Positions 1 through 5,948 of a stretch of DNA of 14,839 nt are shown here, one piece after another. Numbering within the stretch: position 1 is the stretch's first letter; every line of letters starts with the position of its first letter. This DNA is from Clostridiales bacterium. Lineage in GTDB: Bacteria > Bacillota > Clostridia > Lachnospirales > Lachnospiraceae. Both the position numbers and the translations under genes were made by a program. A model generated the notes under the pieces. It saw nothing but the letters and a program-made list of their open reading frames with translations. It was not told where the DNA came from and did not search any database. The stretch is from assembly GCA_019423835.1 (NCBI GenBank), contig JAHZAR010000005.1, positions 1 through 14,839 on the forward strand. Direction: 5' to 3'.

Positions 1-1
1 A

Positions 2-190
2 CGCTTTACCGGCGACAACTTCCGGCAGGAAACCGCGCAGCGGAAAATGGAGAGTATGAAAGTGCTAATGGGGGCCCCACAAAGCCGCAAGGCTTTGCGG
101 GGAGAGGAGGAGCAAGGGAGCGAGCGAAGTTTTCCGCTTCAGCGGGAAACGAAGCAGAGTGGACTTTGCGACGACGAGATTACCGACTGA
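2..190 (+). CDS. possible 3' end of an upstream ICE gene (partial)
   Basis: The frame starting at base 2 is open from the window edge to a TGA at 188-190, giving about 62 residues. The first half (residues 1-25) is mixed and protein-like, including the stretch QETAQRKMESMKVLMGAP. The second half is charged and is encoded by hairpin-forming GC-rich DNA. The frame in phase with xis is also open over this stretch, so an open frame alone proves little. I do not recognise a family. Inference: it is the C-terminus of an ICE gene just upstream of xis. It may equally be non-coding. Confidence 0.3.
   Translation, partial: RFTGDNFRQETAQRKMESMKVLMGAPQSRKALRGEEEQGSERSFPLQRETKQSGLCDDEITD
75..102. other. 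GC-rich stem-loop upstream of xis
   Basis: Arms 75-86 (CCCCACAAAGCC) and 91-102 (GGCTTTGCGGGG) pair over 12 positions with one mismatch and enclose a GCAA tetraloop. No T-tract follows, so a simple intrinsic terminator is unlikely. A second hairpin lies at 129-150. The structure is seen directly; its role is unknown. Confidence 0.6.
129..150. other. second stem-loop upstream of xis
   Basis: Arms 129-138 (GTTTTCCGCT) and 141-150 (AGCGGGAAAC) are complementary over ten positions with one G-T pair and almost no loop, so the end of the stem must open. It lies about 40 bp upstream of the xis ribosome binding site. It could be a DNA site for Xis or Int, or an RNA element; the sequence does not decide. 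Confidence 0.5.
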
Positions 191-204
191 AAGGAGTATT
201 GCCT

Positions 205-399
205 ATGAAAGAAGTCCCGATTTGGGAAAAGAGTAATTTGACCTTAGAAGAAGCTGCGGCGTACTCAGGAATTGGCATCAATAAACTGCGTGACCTGACA
301 AACGACCAGAATTGTCGGTTCGTTTTATGGGTAGGAAATAAACGCTTGATTAAACGCCGCCTGTTCGACCAGTACATTGAGCAGGAGTATTCCATTTAA
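205..399 (+). CDS. xis: Tn916-type excisionase (Xis)
   Basis: This is a 64-residue recombination directionality factor. In the Tn916 family Xis bends the element ends and helps integrase excise the element. The protein follows Tn916 Xis along its length: an N-terminal PIWEK segment, the LTLEEAAAYSGIGINKLRDL winged-helix recognition region (about residues 12-31), and a basic NKRLIKRRLFDQYI tail (about 45-58). Tn916 Xis is 67 residues, so this one is full length. The ATG at 205 is chosen because AAAGGAG lies just upstream at about 190-196. An upstream in-frame start at 166 has no such site. The gene is followed by a structured gap of about 225 nt and then int in the same orientation, the usual ICE end arrangement. 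Expression is probably coupled to int and limited by that gap (inference). Confidence 0.93.
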   Translation: MKEVPIWEKSNLTLEEAAAYSGIGINKLRDLTNDQNCRFVLWVGNKRLIKRRLFDQYIEQEYSI

Positions 400-402
400 T
401 GT

Positions 403-523
403 GCCGGGAACCTCACAGCCGTTGGCTGTTCGGTCACGGGCTGTCGCCCTAACGTCTGGTAACGATATATGTCTGCTTGAGAGTAAACTCTCATCAGACA
501 ATACCGTTACCATCCGTCCCGGC
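403..523 (+). ncRNA. multi-branched fold in the xis-int gap (candidate structured RNA or DNA)
   Basis: Four helices can form without overlap. The outer stem pairs GCCGGGA 403-409 with TCCCGGC 517-523. Inside it, hairpin 1 pairs ACAGCC 415-420 with GGCTGT 424-429, and hairpin 2 pairs GGGC 438-441 with GCCC 446-449. Hairpin 3 is a long stepped stem: GGTAACG 458-464 with CGTTACC 505-511, GTCTG 471-475 with CAGAC 495-499, and TGAGAG 478-483 with CTCTCA 488-493, closed by a TAAA loop. ACAGCC 415-420 could instead pair with a second GGCTGT at 439-444, so two exclusive folds exist. The fold starts 3 nt after the xis stop codon. It lacks tRNA arm lengths and anticodon geometry. I do not recognise a named RNA class. 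Pairing is seen; function is inferred. Confidence 0.5.
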
Positions 524-544
524 TCGTAGCTTTCGTGAAAATTT

Positions 545-608
545 GTGATGGGAAAACGGCCTTTGATATGATACAATAATTGTGTCATATCAAGGCTCTT
601 TCCATCAC
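545..608 (+). promoter_or_regulatory. long hairpin just upstream of the int ribosome binding site
   Basis: An inverted repeat of about 64 nt. The inner stem pairs TTGATATGATACAA (563-576) with TTGTGTCATATCAA (580-593), with one G-T pair and a TAA loop. It extends through GCC 559-561 with GGC 594-596. Past an internal loop, AAA 553-555 faces TTT 599-601 and GTGATGG 545-551 pairs with CCATCAC 602-608. The 3' foot ends two bases before the int Shine-Dalgarno AAAGGAG (611-617). It could modulate int translation, pause transcription, or act as a DNA site. The inner AT-rich palindrome would also suit a repressor. Confidence 0.6.
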
Positions 609-624
609 GGAAAGGAGTTTGACA

Positions 625-1845
625 ATGTCCGAGACACGAAGCGTACCTTTAGGTAAACGCAAAGACCATAAAGGAAGAATCCTGCGGACAGGAGAGAGCC
701 AGAGAAAAGACCTGATTTATCAGTACCGCTATACAGACATTCGAGGTAAACGGCAGACCATCTATTCCTCTGATTTGAAGGAACTGCGGGAAAAGGAAAA
801 AGAAATCCAGAAGCAGCTTGATGAAGGGATTGACTATACTGCCGGAAAAGCAACCGTGATTGCCCTTGTGGAACGCTATATCAGCTTGAAACAGGGTGTG
901 CGCTACAATACCAAAGTCGGTTACAATTTTGTTCTGAACCTGATTAAGAAAGAGGATTTTGGTTACCGGCAGATAAGGGATATTAAGGTATCAGACGCGC
1001 AAAAATGGATTATGAAGCTCCACAGTGACGGGAAAGGGTACAGCACCATTACCAGCGTCAGGGGCGTTGTGAAACCCGCTTTTCAGATGGCATACAACGA
1101 GGATATTATTCGCCGAAATCCCTTTGACTTCAAATTAGTGGACGTGGTTCCCAATGACTCACAGAAGCGGATTGCCATGACGGAGGAACAGCAGGGGATT
1201 TGGATGGGCTTTATCCGGGAGGATAAAACCTACACCAAGTATTATGATGAATTTGTCGTGCTGCTGGGAACGGGTATGCGTGTCAGTGAGTTTTGTGGCC
1301 TTACAAAAAGTGATTTGGATTTTGAAAACCGGCGAATCCGGGTAGACCACCAGCTTGTCCGGGAACGGGGCGGAAAGTATTATGTCGAGAAAACCAAGAC
1401 GGAGTGCGGCTGCCGCTTTATTCCCATGACAGAGGAAGTCTATCAAAGTCTGAACAATATCCTTGAACGCCGCAAGAAGATAAAGACGGAAATCATTGTA
1501 GACGGGTACAGCGGCTTTCTGCTGCTGGATAAGGACGACAAGCCCAAGGTAGCGTTACATATCGAAAATGAAATGCGCTGGGCGATGAAAAAGTATAAGA
1601 AGCTGTACCCGGATAAGCCGCTGCCGCACATCACGCCCCATGTGTTCCGCCATACTTTTTGTACGAATATGGCAAACGCCGGCATGGATATAAAAACCTT
1701 GCAGTATGTGATGGGACACTCTGATGTGGGAGTAACACTGAATGTCTACACCCACGCCAGCTATGACCGGGCGGCGGAGCAGATGGCGAAAATCATTGAT
1801 TTGAGCGAGCAACGAGGAAAATTCGCTGCTTGCAGCGGAATTTGA
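625..1845 (+). CDS. int: Tn916/Tn1549-type tyrosine recombinase (integrase)
   Basis: A 406-residue site-specific integrase; Tn916 Int is 405. It cuts and rejoins the element ends during integration and excision. The N-terminal arm-binding domain (about residues 10-75) has the family's GRILRTGESQRKD segment. A SAM-like core-binding domain follows (about 78-180), including KNPFDF-like RRNPFDF. The catalytic domain has Arg219 in GTGMRVSEFCGLT, a KTKTECG lysine (256 or 258), H339-x-x-R342 in HITPHVFRHTF, His365 in MGHSD and the nucleophile Tyr375 in LNVYTHA, so it should be active. ATG 625 is chosen because AAAGGAG sits at 611-617; an in-frame start at 580 falls inside the hairpin. It lies downstream of xis, and the element terminus should lie a short distance past it. 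Confidence 0.97.
   Translation: MSETRSVPLGKRKDHKGRILRTGESQRKDLIYQYRYTDIRGKRQTIYSSDLKELREKEKEIQKQLDEGIDYTAGKATVIALVERYISLKQGVRYNTKVGYNFVLNLIKKEDFGYRQIRDIKVSDAQKWIMKLHSDGKGYSTITSVRGVVKPAFQMAYNEDIIRRNPFDFKLVDVVPNDSQKRIAMTEEQQGIWMGFIREDKTYTKYYDEFVVLLGTGMRVSEFCGLTKSDLDFENRRIRVDHQLVRERGGKYYVEKTKTECGCRFIPMTEEVYQSLNNILERRKKIKTEIIVDGYSGFLLLDKDDKPKVALHIENEMRWAMKKYKKLYPDKPLPHITPHVFRHTFCTNMANAGMDIKTLQYVMGHSDVGVTLNVYTHASYDRAAEQMAKIIDLSEQRGKFAACSGI
1819..1843. other. stem-loop over the int stop codon
   Basis: AAATTCGCTGC (1819-1829) pairs with GCAGC 1832-1836 and GAATTT 1838-1843 with one bulged G. It overlaps the int stop TGA (1843-1845) and precedes the perfect hairpin at 1858-1878. No T-run follows. 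Seen directly; role unknown. Confidence 0.4.
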
Positions 1846-1857
1846 CGACTGCCGGAC

Positions 1858-1878
1858 AACGCAGGCAAAGCCTGCGTT
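1858..1878. terminator. perfect hairpin after int (possible terminator)
   Basis: AACGCAGGC (1858-1866) and GCCTGCGTT (1870-1878) are perfectly complementary around an AAA loop, 13 bp past the int stop. The following bases (CAAGAATATTG) contain no T-tract, so it is not a classical intrinsic terminator. It may protect the 3' end of the int transcript or be part of the attachment region. Confidence 0.45.
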
Positions 1879-1933
1879 CAAGAATATTGACACGTCGGAA
1901 AAGCAGAGAAAATCAGGTTGAAAACGCACCAAG

Positions 1934-1956
1934 TTACTACACCACTTACTACACCA
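1934..1956. repeat. tandem arm-type integrase sites near the ICE end
   Basis: Two exact copies of TTACTACACCA lie at 1934-1944 and 1946-1956, with a 12-bp repeat period. On the minus strand each reads TGGTGTAGTAA. From memory, the DR-2 arm site bound by the Tn916 Int N-terminal domain contains GTAGTAA, which is present here. Tn916 arm sites sit just inside the element ends, so these mark the terminal region of the ICE. The assignment is by motif resemblance and position. Confidence 0.65.
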
Positions 1957-2083
1957 TTTGCCCGTGAATCTGCGTAGATTTACGAAGAATAGCGTAGGTT
2001 TGGGGCAAAACACAAAAATTGAAAAAAGCGCCGGAAAGCCCGTAATATCAAGGTTTGAAGGTTTTTGAAGGGATATAAGAGAT
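1957..2083. mobile_element. right terminal region of the ICE; exact boundary not resolved
   Basis: Tn916-family elements end a short distance beyond the int-proximal arm sites, so the element/chromosome junction should fall between the repeats at 1934-1956 and the phosphatase start at 2084. The stretch contains a near-repeat TTTGAAGG / TTTTTGAAGGG at 2054-2072. The matching left end is not in the window, so the coupling sequence cannot be read. Confidence 0.5.
2019..2048 (+). promoter_or_regulatory. candidate promoter for the phosphatase gene
   Basis: TTGAAA at 2019-2024 is followed by an 18-bp spacer and TAATAT at 2043-2048, a reasonable but imperfect sigma-A match. Transcription would start about 2055 and give a leader of roughly 29 nt before the ATG at 2084. 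Because it lies near the ICE boundary it could be native or supplied by the element. Confidence 0.4.
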
Positions 2084-2545
2084 ATGATAAAAATACTATT
2101 CGTTTGCCACGGCAACATCTGCCGTTCCCCCATGGCAGAATTTGTCCTAAAAGACATGGTAAAAAAATTACACAGAGAGCAGGAGTTTTTCATCGCTTCC
2201 GCTGCCACCAGCACGGAGGAGATTGGAAACCCCGTTCACCCGGGAACCCGTGAGAAGCTGCGCAGATACGGCATTTCCACAGCCGGAAAATACGCTGTTC
2301 AGATGACACGCAAGGATTACGCTGCCTATGATTATCTTCTGGGCATGGATTCCCGCAATATTTCCAACATGCGCCGCATTGCCGGCGGAGATCCAGACGG
2401 AAAAATCTTCCGTCTTCTGGACTTTTCCGCCTCTCCCAGGGACATCGCTGACCCATGGTATACCGGCAACTTTGATATCACCTATGACGATATTGCAGAA
2501 GGCTGTCAGGCTTTTCTGCAGTACCTGTCTGAAAAGAAACTGTAA
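2084..2545 (+). CDS. low-molecular-weight protein tyrosine phosphatase
   Basis: A 153-residue cytoplasmic phosphatase of the arsenate-reductase-like LMW-PTP fold, which removes phosphate from phosphotyrosine (in Firmicutes often on capsule or stress regulators). The P-loop C-X5-R is at the N-terminus, VCHGNICRSPMAEF, with nucleophile Cys8 and Arg14. The general acid is Asp123 in DPWYTGNFD, the family's DPY/DPW loop. Length is normal for the family. A stretch near residues 47-52 (IGNPVHPGT) fits the loop leading to the substrate pocket. It is the first host gene past the ICE end. The ribosome binding site is weak (GAAGGGATATAAGAG before the ATG), which may reflect disruption of its upstream region. 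A large hairpin follows. The substrate cannot be told from sequence, and no tyrosine kinase gene is nearby. Confidence 0.93.
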   Translation: MIKILFVCHGNICRSPMAEFVLKDMVKKLHREQEFFIASAATSTEEIGNPVHPGTREKLRRYGISTAGKYAVQMTRKDYAAYDYLLGMDSRNISNMRRIAGGDPDGKIFRLLDFSASPRDIADPWYTGNFDITYDDIAEGCQAFLQYLSEKKL

Positions 2546-2548
2546 CGG

Positions 2549-2591
2549 CATCGGGCCCCGGAGCGTCAGGGTGATGCTCCGGGGCCCGATG
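2549..2591. terminator. large perfect hairpin between convergent genes
   Basis: CATCGGGCCCCGGAGC (2549-2564) and GCTCCGGGGCCCGATG (2576-2591) are perfectly complementary over 16 bp around an 11-nt loop. It begins 3 nt past the phosphatase stop and lies about 60 bp beyond the end of the oppositely oriented antiporter gene. That position suits a bidirectional terminator, although no clean T-run follows on the plus strand. Confidence 0.7.
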
Positions 2592-2653
2592 TACAGATAT
2601 ACACGTTCGTTTTTCTGCCCTGCCTGTCTATTTCCTGCCCTGTTTTCCGGTTT

Positions 2654-4000
2654 TTAATCACTTCTCTTTTTCTCTCTATCCCGTTTTTTTCCTTTTTTGA
2701 ATCTCCTTTTTCCAATGATCTCAGTCAGAATCCTCCACCCGGGAAGCAGATAGAGATAAAAGGCAAACAGAAAGCTCATGCTTCCGGCTCCGATGGTTGC
2801 GAGAGGCACAGAACCGGCAATGGACCAGGGGATCAGGGCTGCCAGGACGATAACGGAGTCCTCCAGATCCAGAGCCAGCTCCTCCTTGTTATCATATTCC
2901 CCTCTGCACAGCTCACAGGTGAGCATGGAGGCCAGTGTCTGGTTGCAGCTAAACATGGAAGTGGCGATTCCGGCGGCGCACATGGCGGGAAAACGGCCGA
3001 ATTTTTTCGACATGCCTGCCAGTATGCGCTGAATATTTCTGAGAAGTCCTGTTTCCTCCAGGATGCCCAGATAGGAGGAAGAAATCAGAACAATCAGGCC
3101 TACGTTAATCATGGAAAACAGGCCGCCGCCGGAGAGGAGCGGCACAAGCTCGCTGTCCCCCTCAGGGGTGAAGCCCACAAACATGGAGCCGATCACCGCT
3201 CTCACCTCCATGTGCTGAACCAGAAGGCAGAGAAGGAAGCTGAGCACAGCGCTGATTGCCATGACCAGCTTCACGTCCCATTTCAGCATACAGAGAATGA
3301 GAATCACTGCAGCAGGGATTACGACACACCAGGAGAGATGAAACATCTGGTGAAATTCATCCATTAAGCCGGAGATGCCGGAAGAATTCTCCGCGCGTCC
3401 TCCGAGAAGCTGGTACAGAACGCAGGTAAGAAAAAACGGCACAATACAGGAAAGAAACATTCGCCGGATATTGTCATACAGCTTTGTTTCCGTCAGGGAA
3501 GCCACCAGGCTGGCGCTGGATGACATGGGAGAACAGCGGTCTCCGAAAAATATTCCTGAGAGAACAGCGCCGCCTGTCAGTATAGGGGAGACGCCGTTTA
3601 ATTTTGCCATGATCATGCAGATCACGCCCACTGTGCTGGCTGTACCGAAAGCGGTTCCCATAAGGAAAGAGACAAAACAGCACAGAAAGAATACGGATAC
3701 CAGAAAAAATGGAGGGATAATGAGCTTCATCCCGTAAAATACGATAAAAGGAATGGTTCCGCAGGCCCGCCACAGGGCAGTGAGGAAGCCGATCAGAATA
3801 AAAATCATGAGGATATTTTTTGATTTTTTTATTCCTACAGCAAGCAGCATGGCAATGTTTCGGACTCCGATCTTCAGATACCGGGCATAGGCAATAAAAA
3901 GAACCAGTCCAAAAAGCAGAGCGCATACCAGGGGGAAACCGAATACCAGGCTGACGACAAGTCCGCCGAGAAAAGCTGCCAGTGTTAGATTAGCTACCAT
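2654..4000 (-). CDS. NhaC-family Na+/H+ antiporter
   Basis: A 448-residue polytopic membrane protein. It has about 11-12 hydrophobic segments, for example residues 5-38, 64-80, 92-113, 183-200, 225-240, 245-262, 297-312 and 383-420, and ends in a strongly basic tail (from about residue 430) expected in the cytoplasm. Family marks include SFLMGTAFGTASTVG (111-125), GDRCSPMSSSASL (153-165) and LEDSVIVLAALIPWSIAG (379-396), which match the NhaC/MleN group rather than NhaA or NhaP. Length is usual for NhaC. Members exchange Na+ for H+, and some couple to malate/lactate or other organic acids, so the exact substrate is open. On its own strand a GGAGAT ribosome binding site lies about 8 nt before the ATG. 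It is transcribed alone, convergent with the phosphatase gene and divergent from the dinB group. Confidence 0.92.
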   Translation of the reverse strand: MVANLTLAAFLGGLVVSLVFGFPLVCALLFGLVLFIAYARYLKIGVRNIAMLLAVGIKKSKNILMIFILIGFLTALWRACGTIPFIVFYGMKLIIPPFFLVSVFFLCCFVSFLMGTAFGTASTVGVICMIMAKLNGVSPILTGGAVLSGIFFGDRCSPMSSSASLVASLTETKLYDNIRRMFLSCIVPFFLTCVLYQLLGGRAENSSGISGLMDEFHQMFHLSWCVVIPAAVILILCMLKWDVKLVMAISAVLSFLLCLLVQHMEVRAVIGSMFVGFTPEGDSELVPLLSGGGLFSMINVGLIVLISSSYLGILEETGLLRNIQRILAGMSKKFGRFPAMCAAGIATSMFSCNQTLASMLTCELCRGEYDNKEELALDLEDSVIVLAALIPWSIAGSVPLATIGAGSMSFLFAFYLYLLPGWRILTEIIGKRRFKKGKKRDREKKRSD

Positions 4001-4391
4001 AAGTACATCTCCAGATCAAAAATTTATGTTCCGTTTTACATCTGTTTCTGTGGGGGCAGGAAAGCCTGTCCCGCTTTTTAGCTGCAGGGAAGGCAGGAAC
4101 TGCAGTGAGCATCCATCCCTGTCCGGCTTATCTGCTCGGTGCGGCAGACAGTGTACAGCCAACGGAGGGCAGACTGCTGATATCAGAAATTTTATCTGAG
4201 AATACACATTCTGCCGCAGCTCATTCCAGTATAAGCCACACAGCCCATTCCTGCAAGACAGATGCAAAAAAACAATCAGAAAAAAATGTCTTGTTCAGTC
4301 GGGGCGTACTGGCCATGAGCTTTTCTTACGGGAACGGCAGAAAAACAGAGCCCCCTGGCTGCATTTTCCTTCTTTATTTTATATGCTCCGA
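4001..4391. other. divergent intergenic region between antiporter and polymerase
   Basis: No convincing gene is seen here on either strand. It should hold the antiporter promoter on the minus strand, but I could not identify clear -35 and -10 boxes. It contains a terminator-like hairpin (4053-4079) and a perfect CTGATATCAG palindrome (4177-4186), which overlaps an outer TCAGA/TCTGA pair (4183-4199) and could be an operator. Confidence 0.5.
4053..4079 (+). terminator. terminator-like hairpin with T-run
   Basis: GGGGCAGG (4053-4060) pairs with CCTGTCCC (4065-4072), one G-T pair, AAAG loop, followed by GC and TTTTT (4075-4079). The form is that of a plus-strand intrinsic terminator, but no plus-strand gene precedes it. 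It may terminate stray or antisense transcription, or be fortuitous. Confidence 0.4.
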
Positions 4392-4420
4392 TTGAACATC
4401 CCACCCTCCTCTGCTATAAT
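4392..4420 (+). promoter_or_regulatory. sigma-A promoter for the polymerase gene group
   Basis: TTGAAC (4392-4397), a 17-bp spacer and a consensus TATAAT (4415-4420) preceded by TGC (extended -10) form a strong vegetative promoter. Transcription would start near 4427, about 245 nt upstream of the polymerase start codon. No LexA box of the CGAAC-N4-GTTCG kind was seen around it, so SOS control is not supported. Confidence 0.8.
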
Positions 4421-4426
4421 TTCAGA

Positions 4427-4670
4427 AAAGAGAGAAGCAAAAACTCCGCGGAAGTGCTGCGCAGCGAAGAAACCGCACAGCAAACGGGCTCTGTGGAGAA
4501 AATCCGCGCAGTGAAGGAACCGCCCGGCAAACGGGCTGTACAGAACATGGAGCCGTCCCCGCAAAAGAGGCCGCCCCGCAAAAGCTGGAACAGCGTCCAG
4601 ACAAACCATTATATCTGTATATTGGATCATTATATTCTATCAGTAGAGCAGAATTGTGAGGTGAAGAGGC
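4427..4670 (+). other. long 5' leader of the polymerase gene
   Basis: The stretch between the inferred transcription start and the polymerase start is about 245 nt and has no convincing gene. An open frame from 4454 reads a low-complexity, charged peptide that overlaps the polymerase start and lacks a good ribosome binding site. The leader contains the repeats at 4459-4537 and two exact copies of CCCCGCAAAAG at 4557-4567 and 4575-4585. It could be a regulatory leader. Confidence 0.5.
4459..4537 (+). repeat. imperfect 32-nt direct repeats in the leader
   Basis: Copies at 4459-4490 and 4506-4537 start with GCGCAG and end with GCAAACGGGCT. By eye they agree at 28 of 32 positions and are spaced 47 nt apart. 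The conserved blocks are GCGCAG, GAAG, AACCGC and GCAAACGGGCT. Confidence 0.75.
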
Positions 4671-5948
4671 TTGAGTAATCCACAGGTAAGGCCGGTTATT
4701 TTTCATGTAGACGTAAACAGTGCATTCCTGTCCTGGGAGGCGGTATATCGGCTGAGACATCTGGGAGGAACGGTAGATCTCAGGGAGGAGCTGTGTGCCG
4801 TCGGGGGCGACAGGCAGTCCCGCAGGGGAATCATTCTCGCAAAGTCTCAGTCGGCCAGGAAGTTCGGCGTGCGGACAGGGGAATCTATCCTGGAGGCAAG
4901 AAAAAAATGTCCCGGCCTGAAGCTGGTGCCGGCCAACTATCAGCTGTACAGAAAGTCGTCGGAAGCCTTTATCAGACTTCTCAGGGAGTATTCACCCGAG
5001 GTGGAGCAGTACAGCATTGACGAAGCCTTTGTGAATATGACGGGGATGGAGCAGCTCTTCGGGCCGCCAAGGCAGGCAGCAGAGACCATACGGGAGAGGA
5101 TTTACCGGGAGCTTGGCTTTACAGTAAATATCGGAGTCTCCTCCAATAAGCTGCTGGCCAAAATGGCCTCTGACTTTAAGAAGCCCAACCTGGTTCACAC
5201 GCTGTTCCCCGAAGAGATCGAGGAGAAGATGTGGCCCCTTCCGGTCAGGGAGCTGTTTTTTGTGGGAGGCGCTACAGAGCGCAGTCTGAAACGTCTGGGC
5301 ATCCACACCATCGGGGATCTGGCCAGAACCGATCCAGAGCTTCTGCGCAGTCATCTGAAAAAGCATGGGGAGGTTATCTGGAACTTTGCCAATGGCAGGG
5401 ATGCAGGAGTGGTGGAAGCGGAAGAGCCGGACAATAAGAATTACGGAAACAGCACAACAATCCCCTTTGATGTGACGGATGCAGGAACGGCCAGGATGGT
5501 GCTCTTGTCTCTGGCAGAAACGGTGGGGCGAAGGCTCAGGGACAGCCATGTGAAAGCGGAGGGAATCTCTGTGTCCATCAAGGATACCAGTCTGAAGACG
5601 GTCTCCCACCAGAGTGTGTTTGAGACACCCACAAACATCACCGCAGAGCTCCACGAGGCGGCCTGCCATCTGTTCGAGGAGCTTTGGGACGGCTCTCCAA
5701 TCCGCCTTCTGGGAATTTCCACCAGCCGCATCCGGGAGGAGGGATGCGCCAGGCAGATGAATATTTTCGGAGGGGAAGACTATGAGAAGCTGGAGAAGCT
5801 GGATCATGCGGTGGATTCCATACGGACGAGGTTTGGCAATGATGCGATTATGAGGGCCTCCTTTCTGAAAAAGCCTGTTGAACACATGGCCGGCCGTGCG
5901 GTTCGGGCGGAGAAGAAGCTGGACTATACAGAAATTGAGGTGGAGTAG
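4671..5948 (+). CDS. dinB: Y-family DNA polymerase (DNA polymerase IV/DinB-like)
   Basis: A 425-residue translesion polymerase that copies past damaged bases with low fidelity. Residues 9-120 carry the palm and finger motifs: FHVDVNSAFLSWE with metal ligand Asp14 and likely steric-gate Phe19, RRGIILAKSQSARKFGVRTG (51-70), and YSIDEAF with Asp117-Glu118. The thumb helix-hairpin-helix region (about 190-225) includes VGGATERSLKRLGIHTIGDLA. The little-finger domain runs about 255-360. QMNIF at 362-366 resembles the sliding-clamp binding motif. The start is a TTG at 4671 behind a GAGGTG site at 4659-4664; no in-frame ATG fits. It is first behind the promoter at 4392. The VNSAFLSWE variant is common in Clostridia and differs from the E. 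coli DinB DMDAFFASVE form, so a DinB-like paralogue of unknown lesion range is possible. Confidence 0.93.
   Translation: MSNPQVRPVIFHVDVNSAFLSWEAVYRLRHLGGTVDLREELCAVGGDRQSRRGIILAKSQSARKFGVRTGESILEARKKCPGLKLVPANYQLYRKSSEAFIRLLREYSPEVEQYSIDEAFVNMTGMEQLFGPPRQAAETIRERIYRELGFTVNIGVSSNKLLAKMASDFKKPNLVHTLFPEEIEEKMWPLPVRELFFVGGATERSLKRLGIHTIGDLARTDPELLRSHLKKHGEVIWNFANGRDAGVVEAEEPDNKNYGNSTTIPFDVTDAGTARMVLLSLAETVGRRLRDSHVKAEGISVSIKDTSLKTVSHQSVFETPTNITAELHEAACHLFEELWDGSPIRLLGISTSRIREEGCARQMNIFGGEDYEKLEKLDHAVDSIRTRFGNDAIMRASFLKKPVEHMAGRAVRAEKKLDYTEIEVE

Noticed and set aside
403..523. tRNA or tRNA-like gene
   Set aside because: The 7-bp outer stem suggested it, but arm lengths, the missing CCA/T-loop features and the long third hairpin do not fit a tRNA.
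580..624. Upstream start of int at 580
   Set aside because: It falls inside the hairpin and lacks a ribosome binding site; ATG 625 has an ideal one and matches Tn916 Int length.
1555..2214. 219-residue minus-strand open frame across the ICE end
   Set aside because: It is antisense to int and the phosphatase, has no ribosome binding site or recognisable domain, and spans the inferred element junction.
4380..4430. LexA/SOS box at the polymerase promoter
   Set aside because: No CGAAC-N4-GTTCG-like site is visible; only a half site overlapping the -35.
4459..4585. CRISPR array
   Set aside because: Only two diverged 32-nt copies and two 11-nt copies, no regular spacers and no cas genes.
4454..4678. 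74-residue open frame in the polymerase leader
   Set aside because: No good ribosome binding site, low-complexity repeats account for its composition, and it overlaps the polymerase start. A leader peptide cannot be fully excluded.
4992..5885. 297-residue minus-strand open frame inside the polymerase gene
   Set aside because: Antisense to a gene with clear catalytic motifs; composition is unlike a real protein.
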